Assembly: GCA_910585215.1 (NCBI GenBank)
Contig: CAJUDQ010000001.1
Location: 155,166-216,807, forward strand
Origin: an uncultured Lachnospiraceae bacterium
GTDB lineage: Bacteria; Bacillota; Clostridia; Lachnospirales; Lachnospiraceae
DNA length: 61,642 nt
Direction: 5' to 3'
Position numbers and translations under genes: made by a program. Shown here piece by piece: positions 16,862-26,286 of this stretch; positions within the stretch are counted from its first letter, which is position 1, and the number at the start of each line of letters is the position of its first letter. The notes under the pieces were generated by a model. That model did not search any database and was not told the DNA's origin. It saw only the letters and a program-made list of their open reading frames with translations.

Positions 16862-17512
16862 TTATTCCGTTTCCTCCAATCCCTCTATACTAATCAGTGC
16901 ATCTCTGATTGTACGATAATCTCTGTTTATAATACCATAATTTCCATCCTGCTCTGCTACTTCTATTGTAATTTCTTCGGGTTCATAATAAGTAAGCTCT
17001 TTTTGCCTGCTTTTCATACATTCATACAAGATTTCATATCCCGCATTATCATATTCCTCATCGTTAGGCCTTTTCTCCTGTGAACATTCCCAATTTTTCA
17101 GCTTTAAACCCACTTCTGTTCTCAGTCCTTCAAACAGTCCTGTTATCTGTTCCACCTCTATAGTAACAATATATTTTTGTTCATTTTTTATCTTTTCCGA
17201 GCTTTTAACCTTATATCTTGCCTTGGAAAACACTTCTCTAAATATTTCTCTAAAATCCTCTTTCAATTCCTGTGAAACTTCACCCGCTATCAGAAAATTT
17301 GTCCATATATCAATATAATCGCTGTAAATTTTCTCTGCTTCTTCTTTTGTACTTTTCGTCAACTTTCTATATTCTTCTGTTTCACCTTTTACAAAAGCAT
17401 CCATTGTTGCATCCACGTAAGAAACAATATCCGGTTCCGGATTACAGCCTGTGGTACTTGCTATAAATACTGTCATCAGACATATGAGCAATATCTTTTC
17501 TGCCTTTTTCAT
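16862..17512 (-). CDS. Lipoprotein of unknown function
   Basis: 216 residues. Lysine-rich start, hydrophobic stretch, then the lipobox STTGC (Cys23) predict a lipid-anchored extracellular protein. The mature part has two helical or mixed regions (VDATMDAFVKGETEEYRKLT; EVEQITGLFEGLRTEV) that resemble small Firmicutes lipoproteins of the DUF5105 type; this is a weak resemblance. ATG 17512 follows AAAGGAGAGAGG. The 253 bases downstream before the FlxA-like gene hold nothing I can name. Confidence 0.7.
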   Translation of the reverse strand: MKKAEKILLICLMTVFIASTTGCNPEPDIVSYVDATMDAFVKGETEEYRKLTKSTKEEAEKIYSDYIDIWTNFLIAGEVSQELKEDFREIFREVFSKARYKVKSSEKIKNEQKYIVTIEVEQITGLFEGLRTEVGLKLKNWECSQEKRPNDEEYDNAGYEILYECMKSRQKELTYYEPEEITIEVAEQDGNYGIINRDYRTIRDALISIEGLEETE

Positions 17513-17561
17513 CCCTCTCTCCTTTCAGGACTGCTCATTTGTTTTTATAAATACACAATGA

Positions 17562-17584
17562 GCGGTATCCTGAAAGAATACCGC
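17562..17584 (-). terminator. Hairpin after the HDOD gene
   Basis: GCGGTAT and ATACCGC arms with a 9-nt loop, 11 bases past the stop of the HDOD gene. No clear U-run follows, so it may only stabilise the transcript end. Confidence 0.4.
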
Positions 17585-17594
17585 CCTATCCATT

Positions 17595-18803
17595 CTATGT
17601 AATTAAATCTCTGTACCATCCAAGTGACTGCATATATGCCTCATATACATCCTGCGCGTCAATATGCTGATAATTTAAAATATCTGCCACCTCCTGCCAG
17701 TTTGCATTTTCATAACAAAGCAAAAATTCATATACCGTATCTAGGCCTCCATGATGATTCACCAGCGCATCTCTAATCTGTGCAGACAGTTTCAATTTTT
17801 CTAGTGCATCTGACATTGGCATTTCAAAAATCAAATCCACAACCGAGAATAATCCCATTAAAAACAGTTCCGATGCCTGCATGGCAAGTCCAAAAAACGG
17901 TGCCAGATTTTCAGCAAATTTCGCTCTGAGCAGTGACAATCTTGTAATTTCATTTGGTTTATTTGAATATAACTGATTGGTCACTACTGTATTAATCCAT
18001 CGTCTCAATTCCTTCTGTCCAAGCGCCGCTGCTGCATACTTGATTGATACAATTTCTGAATTTCGAGCAAATTTATTGACAAGCTTGAGCAGAGAAATGG
18101 CAAGTGCAGTATCTCTTGTAATAATATCCGCTGCGTATTTCAATTCATAATCATCCTTATTTACCAGATTCAGCAGTTCTATATAATTGACCTTTAACGG
18201 AACTACTTTATGCTGACCCTGTGTAACCGGCACTCTGTAAAAAGGCCCTTCATAATAACGATATCCACCCTGTGCCTTCAGTTTTTCAAAAGATTCCCTT
18301 GTATCGAGATTTCCTGCACAAAGTTTAATATGAGGAAACTGTTTTGTAAAAAATAATCTTCCTCTGGAAATATCCATTTTCTTGTAGTCAAAAAACATAT
18401 AATCCATAAGCTTCAAAATTTCCTGATACTGCTGATACTGTCTTATTTCCAGTTTTCTGATTGCAAGCTTATAGCCCTTTCGCTTTATCTCCCGTAATCT
18501 GTTAATATATATATCCTCAGGTGGAAGTGTATTATCTATAAGAAAAACAAGCTGTTCCGGCGGAATACCACACTCATCTTCAAATTTGGTAAAAATTGAT
18601 AACAGATTTAATGTTACAAAGATTTCTTTGCTTCCTGCAAATGTATCAACACCCATCGTTTGAATCACGTCTAGTCCCTCAATGGCTGTTGTAACTTCAT
18701 TCTGTCCTTCCTGATTCATCAGATATTTATCCTTTTGGGTAAACAGAGAATATGCTTTTACGGTCATGTTCTCATCAAATAATGGTATTAATGTTACCAG
18801 CAT
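17595..18803 (-). CDS. HDOD-domain signalling protein with degenerate EAL-like N-terminus
   Basis: About 402 residues. The N-terminal half (about 1-195) has EAL-like organisation (LVFLIDNTLPPEDIYINRLREIKRKGYKLAIR; YMFFDYKKMDIS) but lacks the EAL catalytic motif. The C-terminal half (about 200-400) is an HDOD domain (LLNLVNKDDYELKYAADIITRDTALAISLLKLVN; AAALGQKELRRWI; NHHGG). This layout matches YuxH-type proteins, thought to be regulatory rather than enzymatic. AAGGAGG precedes closely spaced ATGs at 18812, 18809 and 18803; 18803 has the best spacing. Single-gene unit. Confidence 0.8.
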   Translation of the reverse strand: MLVTLIPLFDENMTVKAYSLFTQKDKYLMNQEGQNEVTTAIEGLDVIQTMGVDTFAGSKEIFVTLNLLSIFTKFEDECGIPPEQLVFLIDNTLPPEDIYINRLREIKRKGYKLAIRKLEIRQYQQYQEILKLMDYMFFDYKKMDISRGRLFFTKQFPHIKLCAGNLDTRESFEKLKAQGGYRYYEGPFYRVPVTQGQHKVVPLKVNYIELLNLVNKDDYELKYAADIITRDTALAISLLKLVNKFARNSEIVSIKYAAAALGQKELRRWINTVVTNQLYSNKPNEITRLSLLRAKFAENLAPFFGLAMQASELFLMGLFSVVDLIFEMPMSDALEKLKLSAQIRDALVNHHGGLDTVYEFLLCYENANWQEVADILNYQHIDAQDVYEAYMQSLGWYRDLIT

Positions 18804-18958
18804 ACGCATCATTCCTCCTTCTGTAAAATTTTTCTGTGACCAATCCAACTTTATCCATAGTATAACACAAAATCGGCTTGTGTGAAAGTACCAATATTAC
18901 AGTTTTTGGTCATTGTATTAAAAAAATTTTTTCATATCTTAAATTACCAAAAGAAAAA

Positions 18959-19002
18959 GTCGAGTAACACACAGAACTGTTTTTTCTGATATGCTGCTCG
19001 AC
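18959..19002 (-). terminator. Enolase terminator
   Basis: In minus RNA GTCGAG pairs with CTCGAC, with an inner CAGAA/TTCTG stem, followed by TTTTTCTTTT. It begins 12 bases after the eno stop. Confidence 0.75.
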
Positions 19003-19013
19003 TGTTTACTGTT

Positions 19014-20309
19014 TTATCTCTTTACATGGAATGCATTTATTCCCGGATATACAGCGTTTGTTCCAAGTTGCTCCTCAATTCTAAGAAGCTGATTGTACTT
19101 TGCCACACGCTCACTTCTGCTCGGTGCTCCGGTTTTAATCTGACAGGTATTCAATGCAACTGCCAAATCTGCGATTGTTGTATCCTCTGTCTCTCCGGAA
19201 CGATGCGAAGAAATCGCAGTATAGCCCGCATTATGAGCCATTTTGATAGCTTCCAGTGTTTCGGAAACAGAACCTATCTGATTCAGTTTAATAAGAATGG
19301 AATTTGCACAGCCCTCTGTAATTCCTCTGCTCAATCGCTCTGTATTGGTGACAAACAAATCGTCTCCTACCAACTGCACCTTGTTTCCAAGTTCTGCAGT
19401 CAGACGCTTCCAGCCTTCCCAGTCCTCCTCGTCCAGAGCATCTTCAATAGAGATAATCGGATATTTTTCCACCAGACCTTTCCAGTGGGCGGTTAATTCT
19501 TCAGAAGTAAATCGGGTTCCTGCCTTGGGAAGAATATACTCTCCCTTTTTCCCACTTTTCCACTCAGAAGAAGCCGCATCCAATGCTATCATAAAATCTC
19601 TTCCAGGCTCATAGCCTGCCTTTGCAACCGCCTCCAGAATATACTGAATCGCTTCCTCATCGCTTGCAAGGTCTGGTGCAAAACCACCTTCATCTCCCAC
19701 AGAAGTAGCCAGACCTCTGGACTTTAACAGAGAAGCCAGACTGTGAAATACCTCTGCACACCACCGAAGAGCCTCCCTGAAACAACAGGCACCTACCGGC
19801 ATAATCATAAATTCCTGCACATCTACGGTATTTGCAGCATGAGCACCGCCATTTAAAATATTCATCATTGGCACTGGAAGCCTATTTCCGGAAATACCTC
19901 CCAGAAAACGATACAGCGGAACATCCATTGCAATCGATGCTGCTCTTGCAGAAGCAATCGAAACTGCAAGTATTGCATTTGCACCAAGCTTTGATTTGTC
20001 CTTTGTGCCGTCTTCCTTTATCATGGCAGCATCCACCGCATAAATATCAGAGGCATCTGACCCCGTTAAAATATGGTTGATTGTAGTGTTAATATTGTGA
20101 ACTGCTTTTTCCACTCCTTTTCCAAGGTATCTTTTTTTGTCACCATCTCTCAATTCAAGGGCCTCAAACTCTCCGGTAGACGCCCCGCTTGGCGCTGTAC
20201 CGCGACCTACCGTTCCGTCCTTTAACCAGACTTCCGCCTCCACTGTGGGATTTCCTCTGGAATCAAGTATTTCTCTTCCCGTTACCTTTTCAATGTCTAA
20301 ATAATTCAT
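19014..20309 (-). CDS. eno: Enolase
   Basis: 431 residues, full length. Converts 2-phosphoglycerate to phosphoenolpyruvate in glycolysis. N-terminus IEKVTGREILDSRGNPTVEAEVWL; loop SGASTGEFEALELRDGD; signature ILIKLNQIGSVSETLEAI; SHRSGETEDTTIADLAV. Catalytic Lys in the ILIKLNQ motif and Mg ligands (DAASSEW, ISIEDALDEEDW, VGDDLF) are present. ATG 20309 follows GGAGG by six bases; an earlier in-frame start at 20339 has no ribosome site. Single gene with its own terminator. Confidence 0.97.
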   Translation of the reverse strand: MNYLDIEKVTGREILDSRGNPTVEAEVWLKDGTVGRGTAPSGASTGEFEALELRDGDKKRYLGKGVEKAVHNINTTINHILTGSDASDIYAVDAAMIKEDGTKDKSKLGANAILAVSIASARAASIAMDVPLYRFLGGISGNRLPVPMMNILNGGAHAANTVDVQEFMIMPVGACCFREALRWCAEVFHSLASLLKSRGLATSVGDEGGFAPDLASDEEAIQYILEAVAKAGYEPGRDFMIALDAASSEWKSGKKGEYILPKAGTRFTSEELTAHWKGLVEKYPIISIEDALDEEDWEGWKRLTAELGNKVQLVGDDLFVTNTERLSRGITEGCANSILIKLNQIGSVSETLEAIKMAHNAGYTAISSHRSGETEDTTIADLAVALNTCQIKTGAPSRSERVAKYNQLLRIEEQLGTNAVYPGINAFHVKR

Positions 20310-20412
20310 AGAAAACCTCCATTTTATATCGTACTTCATTGTCTTTCATGAAGGATTTTCCCCAAAAACAAACTGATTTATTCGATAAAACATTGATTTT
20401 TTTATTCTCTGT

Positions 20413-21798
20413 CTATTTCTTTATCTCTTCTTTTATATATTCCACCGCCTTATTTAACTGTGTATCATACCCTTCCTTTAACACTCCTCTTTCATCATAT
20501 GCCTCCTCCTCTGTTGGAAGTTCTACCGTCTCGTCCGGATCAATTCCGTTGCCGTCAAAATTTCTTCCCTTTGGAGTAAAATATTCTGCAATTGTCATCT
20601 TAATTCCACTTCCGTCACTCAATGGAATCAGATTTTGTACCACTCCTTTTCCATAGGATTTTGTTCCAAAGATTCTTGCTCTCTCGTAATCCTGCAGCGC
20701 ACCTGTAAATACCTCTGATGCACTTGCACTTTTATCATTAATCAATACTGCCATAGGAATTTCCTGATTTACACATTCCTCATCAGATGTATAATTCTGC
20801 CTGTTGGCATACTTATCTTCCACATACATAAGCAATCCTTCCGGCAGAAGATAATCCAGCATATCTATAACTGCATCCAAAGCACCTCCCCCATTATTTC
20901 TCAAATCAAAAACAATTCCTTCTGCGCCATCTGCTATTAATTTGTCAACCGCCTGTGTAAACTGGTCAACAGTAGTCAGTTCAAAACTGCTGATATAGAT
21001 ATAACCGACATTTCCTTCTCTCATCTCACTGGATACTGTCTGTACAGCCACCTGCCTTCTCACAATATCTACCTCAAATTCATCTTCTTCTCTTTTTACC
21101 TTAAAGACAGCGGAGCTTCCCTCTTCTCCTTTTACCAGTGATACCGCTTCATCCAGTGTCATTCCTGCCAGAGCAGTCCCATCAATGCTGAGAATAACAT
21201 CTCCCTGTTTTAACCCTGCCTGCTCTGCCGGCGAATCCTCGTATGGCTGAACAACAATTACCTCTTTCTTGTCATTTTGCGAAACTACTGCTCCTATTCC
21301 GCAATAAGAACCATTTACACTCTCAATTCTCTGTGTCATTTCATCCTTTGTATAATAAGCGGCATACTTGTCTTTCAATCCGTTCATATAAGCACTGTAT
21401 ATCTGTTCTGCGATTACATTCATATCTACCTTGTCTGTATAATAATAATATTGGTTTACCAGTTCTTCCAGTGAACTGAGCTTGTTCTCAATATCATGAA
21501 TGGTTGCCTGTGAACCGGAAGTATCTATTACCTTATATGTCTGATTTGCCTTCTTTTTCACAATAATACTGACAGAAAACATCATAATAAGAGACACAAA
21601 TGCACAAATCAGAACCCCTGTCATAAGTCCTCTCCAATAAGCCGGTCTGGTTAATTCTTTTTCTTTTCTGTGTTCCTCCTCCAGTTCAGCTACCACCTGT
21701 TCCATTCTCTTCTCTGGTGTAATATCTTCCATATTCTCCTGCTTCTCTTTTTCCACTTTATTTACTTCTTTCTCATTCATTTCCTTATTGCCATTCAT
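20413..21798 (-). CDS. ctpA: C-terminal processing peptidase, family S41 (CtpA-like)
   Basis: 461 residues. Cytoplasmic charged N-terminus, one membrane segment (about 58-80), PDZ domain (about 155-235; PYEDSPAEQAGLKQGDVILSI) and S41 protease domain (EGIVFDLRNNGGGALDAVIDM). The catalytic Ser lies in NDKSASASEVFTGAL and Lys in FGTKSYGKGVVQ, so it is active in principle. It cleaves extracytoplasmic proteins at the C-terminus and often processes cell-wall hydrolases; its neighbour downstream of FtsEX is such a hydrolase. ATG 21798 behind AGGAG. Confidence 0.92.
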   Translation of the reverse strand: MNGNKEMNEKEVNKVEKEKQENMEDITPEKRMEQVVAELEEEHRKEKELTRPAYWRGLMTGVLICAFVSLIMMFSVSIIVKKKANQTYKVIDTSGSQATIHDIENKLSSLEELVNQYYYYTDKVDMNVIAEQIYSAYMNGLKDKYAAYYTKDEMTQRIESVNGSYCGIGAVVSQNDKKEVIVVQPYEDSPAEQAGLKQGDVILSIDGTALAGMTLDEAVSLVKGEEGSSAVFKVKREEDEFEVDIVRRQVAVQTVSSEMREGNVGYIYISSFELTTVDQFTQAVDKLIADGAEGIVFDLRNNGGGALDAVIDMLDYLLPEGLLMYVEDKYANRQNYTSDEECVNQEIPMAVLINDKSASASEVFTGALQDYERARIFGTKSYGKGVVQNLIPLSDGSGIKMTIAEYFTPKGRNFDGNGIDPDETVELPTEEEAYDERGVLKEGYDTQLNKAVEYIKEEIKK

Positions 21799-21972
21799 GT
21801 ATTATCTCCTAACCATTCAAATATGGATAAAACTCTTCTGAATTTTATCCATATCCAAAACTTTATTTTATTTTTAATTTTACACTGCAACCCTGTTATT
21901 TATTCTACTTTCTTTTTCAAAATACAGTTGCCATAAATAAACCTATGCAATAAACCTATACTATGTACAATT

Positions 21973-23298
21973 TTATGGCGATACATAATTTAAAGGATTT
22001 ACATAACCTCCGTCAACACGTATGCTCAAATGTAAATGCGGACCACTAGACCTTCCTGTACTTCCCACCAGTCCGATAGTCTGTCCTGCTGTTACATAAT
22101 CTCCTTCTTTTACCAGCCTTGAAGACATATGCATATATACAGAATATGTTCCATTTCCGTGGTCTATGCCTATCCAGTTTCCAGCAGAGGAACTAAGATA
22201 AGACCATGCCACCTGTCCACCTGATACCGCAATAATAGGCGTTCCGGTAGGTGCTGGAATATCTATGCCATTATGAAATTCTGTTGAGCTTCCTCCAAAT
22301 GGGTTATTGCGCATACCAAAATAGGAAGAAATATAAGAACGTCCAGACAACGGCCAGAGAAACTTTCCTGAATTTGATGACGGCTTCTGTGTATTGTCCT
22401 GTGGAACCTTGGTTGGCTGCTGCGTCTGATTATCCTTTCCGGAATTTTCAGTTGCTTTTCTGGATGCCTCTTCAGCTGCCTTTCTGGATGCTTCCTCGGC
22501 TGCTTTCCTGGATGCCTCTTCAGCCGCCTTTCTGGATGCTTCCTCGGCCTTTCTTCTTGCTTCTATGGACTCCATCTCTGAAATCAGCTCCTGTTGCGCC
22601 TCTATATCCTCATCCAGATTTTTAATTTGATTCTGTGCTTCGGAAATGGATGCATTGACAGATTCGATTTCTGCATTTTTTGCCGCCATCAGTGTTTCTG
22701 TTGCGGCACGTTCTGCCTCTGCTTCTGTCTGCAGTGTTTCAAGGTCTGCAAGCTGTCTGTCAAGACTTGCCTTTGCTGCTTCGATTTCATTTTTTTTCGC
22801 CTGCATTTCATCCAGCATATTTCTGTCATAAGAAGTAATCTCGCTGATATATTCTGCCCGATTCAAGAAATCTCCTATACTCTGTGAATCCAGAATCATT
22901 GACACATAATTTGCATTTCCATTTTCATACATATACTGTATGCGAAGCTTCATTGCCTCATATTGCTCTGCAATATCCACTTCTGCCTTTTCAATCTGTT
23001 TCTGTGTCGCATCGATTTCTTCGTTTTTTGTATCTATCTCAATTTGCAGCTTATAAATTTTTTCTGCAATCTCTGATACCTTTGCATCCAAGTCTGCCAG
23101 ATATTTTTCACTGTCCTCTTTTTCAGATTCCAGTTTGGATAAAATATCCTCCACATTGGTTCTCTGATTTTTCAAATCATTCAGGCTCTCCTTCTCACCA
23201 CTTACGTCTCCGTAGGTTACAACCTGAGCCACAGCCGCCAGCCCTAAAAATGTGGTTACTGCAGCTGCAAAAATATAATTTTTTACCTTCTTATGCAT
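21973..23298 (-). CDS. Secreted murein hydrolase: coiled coil plus M23 (LytM) domain, PcsB/EnvC-like
   Basis: 441 residues. Signal peptide (about 1-28), long coiled coil (about 35-260) and an Ala/Glu linker with four direct EEASRKAA repeats (about 262-298). A C-terminal M23 domain follows (SYFGMRNNPF; HNGIDIPAPTGTPIIAV; GIDHGNGTYSVYMH; GPHLHLSIRVDG) with the zinc ligands intact. Start ATG 23298 behind GGAGAG; an in-frame earlier ATG lacks a ribosome site. Directly follows ftsE-ftsX. By analogy with PcsB and EnvC, the coiled coil docks on FtsX and the hydrolase is activated at the septum. Confidence 0.9.
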   Translation of the reverse strand: MHKKVKNYIFAAAVTTFLGLAAVAQVVTYGDVSGEKESLNDLKNQRTNVEDILSKLESEKEDSEKYLADLDAKVSEIAEKIYKLQIEIDTKNEEIDATQKQIEKAEVDIAEQYEAMKLRIQYMYENGNANYVSMILDSQSIGDFLNRAEYISEITSYDRNMLDEMQAKKNEIEAAKASLDRQLADLETLQTEAEAERAATETLMAAKNAEIESVNASISEAQNQIKNLDEDIEAQQELISEMESIEARRKAEEASRKAAEEASRKAAEEASRKAAEEASRKATENSGKDNQTQQPTKVPQDNTQKPSSNSGKFLWPLSGRSYISSYFGMRNNPFGGSSTEFHNGIDIPAPTGTPIIAVSGGQVAWSYLSSSAGNWIGIDHGNGTYSVYMHMSSRLVKEGDYVTAGQTIGLVGSTGRSSGPHLHLSIRVDGGYVNPLNYVSP

Positions 23299-23368
23299 TT
23301 TTACTCTCCAACCTTTCCTTCTTATGCCGTCAATATTTGCCATAAATCAGCAAAAACTGGCTGTATTT

Positions 23369-24283
23369 CTATACATTTAAATGTTTCCTGATTGTAATCA
23401 TACTTCCAACAAGTCCAATGCCCGCCCCTACAAGCAATGACAGCGGCGCCAGTATATGAAATACATCCCTTGCTCCGAGAAATATCGTAAAAGAGGAAAG
23501 CTGCTGAAACTGCGACAGTATATAGACTACAATTCTGTTATACAATATAAACAAAACAATAATCGGTATAACGGCTCCGATTAATCCAATCATCAGCCCT
23601 TCTACCATAAACGGCGCCCTGACAAAAATATCCGAGGCTCCCATCAGCTTCATAATTCCTATCTCCTCCCTTCTTACCGTAATACCCATTGTAATCGTAT
23701 TACTAATCAAAAACACTGCCACTGCCAGCAAAATTAAAATCAAGGCTACCGATACATATCCCACCAGTTTTCCAAACTGACTGATGGTAGAAGCTGTATT
23801 TTCAGAAGAATTTACCTGTCGGATTCCTTCCTCCTTCATGCTGTTTAAATAGGATACCAGAACATCCTGCATGGAAATATCATTCAGAAAAATTTCAAAG
23901 GATGCCGAATTTGCCAGAGGATTATCCTCTCTGAAGCCTTCTGCAAGATTGATATGTTCTCCAAAATAAATCACCTTAAATTCTTCCCACGCATCTTCTG
24001 CCGATTTGTATTCTACATCTTTTACCTCTGCACGTGCAGTAATTTTATCCCTCAGAACATTTATTTCCTCCTCGGTAATCCCGTGTTTAAAAAATACCGT
24101 CACACTGATTTTCTGTTCCGCCTCGCCAATCATATTATTTACATTGATAAATACAGAATAAAATAGTCCTATCAAAAAAATACAGATTGCTATTGTTGCA
24201 ATTGATGCAAGGGAAAACAGCTTATTTCGCTTTATATTTATAACACCCTGTTTTAGGCTGTATGCCCATGTTCTAATCTTCAT
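23369..24283 (-). CDS. ftsX: Cell-division protein FtsX
   Basis: 304 residues, four membrane segments (about 23-45, 172-197, 223-247, 270-298) with the large extracellular loop between TM1 and TM2 (about 46-170). N-terminus YSLKQGVINIKRNKLFSLASIATIAICIF is typical of FtsX. Together with FtsE it transmits ATP-driven conformational change to a periseptal hydrolase, here the adjacent M23 protein. Start overlaps the ftsE end by 11 bases. Confidence 0.95.
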   Translation of the reverse strand: MKIRTWAYSLKQGVINIKRNKLFSLASIATIAICIFLIGLFYSVFINVNNMIGEAEQKISVTVFFKHGITEEEINVLRDKITARAEVKDVEYKSAEDAWEEFKVIYFGEHINLAEGFREDNPLANSASFEIFLNDISMQDVLVSYLNSMKEEGIRQVNSSENTASTISQFGKLVGYVSVALILILLAVAVFLISNTITMGITVRREEIGIMKLMGASDIFVRAPFMVEGLMIGLIGAVIPIIVLFILYNRIVVYILSQFQQLSSFTIFLGARDVFHILAPLSLLVGAGIGLVGSMITIRKHLNV

Positions 24284-24959
24284 AAATATATCCCCCTGAT
24301 TTCTCGTCGCTGACCATCACACCCTTATGAATAGTCACTACTCTTTTCTGCATTGCATCTACGATTTCACTGTTATGTGTAACTACAATTACAGTTGTCC
24401 CTCTGTTGTTAATTTCATCCAAAAGCTTCATGATTTCCCATGAATTTTTTGGGTCAAGATTTCCAGTCGGCTCGTCTGCCAGAAGAATTGGAGGATTATT
24501 TACCAGCGCTCTTGCAAGCGCCACTCTCTGCTGCTCTCCTCCTGACAGCTCCTTTGGAAATGATTTATACTTCTCTGCAAGGCCTACCATAGAAAGCATG
24601 GCAGGAACTCTTCTTCGAATTGTTCTATTTGTTGCTTCTACCACACGCTGAGCAAATGCTACATTATCATAAACGTTTCTATCCATTAAAAGACGAAAAT
24701 CCTGAAATACCACACCGATATCTCTGCGCAGTAAATGAATTTTTCTATGCTTTATATTTCTTAAATCTTTGCCGTTTATTATGATTCTTCCTGCTGTAGG
24801 TTCTAGCTCCTTCAGCAATAATTTTATAAGTGTAGACTTACCGGCTCCCGAATTACCTACAACAAATACAAATTCTCCTTTTTCAATATGAAGATTTATA
24901 TCGTTGACCGCCGGAGCTCCCGCTGAATATGTCTTGCTGACATTTTCCAAGTCAATCAT
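24273..24959 (-). CDS. ftsE: Cell-division ATP-binding protein FtsE
   Basis: 228 residues. ABC ATPase: Walker A GNSGAGKSTLIKLL, Q-loop VVFQDFRLL, signature LSGGEQQRVALARALVNNP, Walker B ILLADEPTGNLD, switch His in VVTHNSEIV. Sequence around VYDNVAFAQRV and the match with downstream ftsX identify FtsE rather than a general transporter. ATG 24959 behind GAGGTTGAG. Confidence 0.95.
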   Translation of the reverse strand: MIDLENVSKTYSAGAPAVNDINLHIEKGEFVFVVGNSGAGKSTLIKLLLKELEPTAGRIIINGKDLRNIKHRKIHLLRRDIGVVFQDFRLLMDRNVYDNVAFAQRVVEATNRTIRRRVPAMLSMVGLAEKYKSFPKELSGGEQQRVALARALVNNPPILLADEPTGNLDPKNSWEIMKLLDEINNRGTTVIVVTHNSEIVDAMQKRVVTIHKGVMVSDEKSGGYIYED

Positions 24960-25041
24960 CTCAACCTCACAATCTGCGCTGTTACGCTTCCTTTATTCAT
25001 TTGTTTTCTGTTTTTCATCCTCTATTATGATATAATTTTCT

Positions 25042-26130
25042 CTAATAATCAATACTTTCCATATATTTCATATACTTTACTACCATCAATGCAATCTTGA
25101 AGGTAATGGCGTCTTCAAATTTTCTCAAATCCAGCCCTGTTGTTTTTTCCAGCTTATCCAGCCTGTATACCAGCGTATTTCTGTGAATATAGAGCTGTCT
25201 TGACGTCTCTGATACATTCAGACTGTATTCAAAAAATTTATTAATCGTTGTCAAAAGCTCGTCGTCAAGCTCATCCGGCGTCTGTCCGTCAAAAATTTCA
25301 CGGATAAACATTTTGCACAGAGGAAGCGGAAGCTGATAAATCAGACGCCCAATTCCTAGATGATTGTATGGAATAATATTTTTTTCACTGTAAAAAATTT
25401 TTCCTACATCCAACGCCATCTTTGCTTCTTTATAAGATTTTGAAACCTCTTTTATCTCGTTTACCACCGTTCCGTAGGATATTTTTGCAGAGGACATTGC
25501 CTCTGTATTGAGCATATCCAGAACGGTTCTTGCTATTTTATCCATATCCTCATAGGTTTCGTTTGCTGCCAGTTCTCTTACAATAATAATATTTTTTTCG
25601 TCCACCGCAGTAATAAAATCTCTTGTTTTTGTTACAAACAGCGAACGGATAGTTTCAAGAGCCCCGTTATCCTTTTCGTTTTTGGTCTCCACAATAAATA
25701 CAATTCTCTTTGCATTAATTTCAATATGCAGCTTTTTCGCTCTGTTGTATATATCCACCAGCAAAAGATTGTCCAGCAAAAGATTTTTAATAAAATTATC
25801 TTTATCAAATCTTTCTTTATATGCCACAATCAGATTTTGAAACTGAAAAACTGCCATTCTGCCTACCATATATGCATCGTCTGAATTTCCCCTGACCAGA
25901 AGAAGATATTCCGGTCTGCTTTCATCCTTGATTTTAAACATCTGGCAGCCCTTTGTCTCCTGATTCTCCGCATCGGATTCCGAAAAGGCTCCCGCTATTC
26001 TCTCATATTTCACTGCATCTGAAAATGTTCCAGCGAGAAGCTTTCCATCTATATCATACACGCTTAATTCCACCCTCGCAATATTTTTAATTCCGTCAAT
26101 CGTACTTTGTAAAATCTGGTTTGATATCAT
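25042..26130 (-). CDS. CdaR/PucR-type transcriptional regulator
   Basis: About 362 residues. A GGDEF-like central part and a C-terminal PucR-type HTH (LNVSETSRQLYIHRNTLVYRLDKLEKTTGLDLRKFEDAITFKIAL), the mark of the CdaR family of carbohydrate-acid or sugar-responsive regulators. The N-terminal about 130 residues resemble a sugar-diacid or PAS-like sensor. ATG 26130 is preferred (GGGAG upstream). Its neighbour upstream is a sugar ABC ATPase, so a role in sugar uptake control is plausible but unproven. Confidence 0.8.
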   Translation of the reverse strand: MISNQILQSTIDGIKNIARVELSVYDIDGKLLAGTFSDAVKYERIAGAFSESDAENQETKGCQMFKIKDESRPEYLLLVRGNSDDAYMVGRMAVFQFQNLIVAYKERFDKDNFIKNLLLDNLLLVDIYNRAKKLHIEINAKRIVFIVETKNEKDNGALETIRSLFVTKTRDFITAVDEKNIIIVRELAANETYEDMDKIARTVLDMLNTEAMSSAKISYGTVVNEIKEVSKSYKEAKMALDVGKIFYSEKNIIPYNHLGIGRLIYQLPLPLCKMFIREIFDGQTPDELDDELLTTINKFFEYSLNVSETSRQLYIHRNTLVYRLDKLEKTTGLDLRKFEDAITFKIALMVVKYMKYMESIDY

Positions 26131-26233
26131 CTGCCACACTCCCTGTTTTTTCGTAATTGTTGTCTGTATCTGGTGATTTGGATTTATTGTAGCATAAAAA
26201 ATCTGTGGATTCAATGGAATTTTTCACGAAAAA

Positions 26234-26256
26234 GCGGAATCCTTAACAGATTCCGC
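26234..26256 (-). terminator. Terminator of the sugar ABC ATPase gene
   Basis: GCGGAATC and GATTCCGC (8-bp perfect stem, 7-nt loop) followed in minus orientation by TTTTTCG. Located 30 bases past the ugpC-type gene stop. Confidence 0.8.
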
Positions 26257-26286
26257 CTCTTTTATAATACTATATTTTATTTAAAA

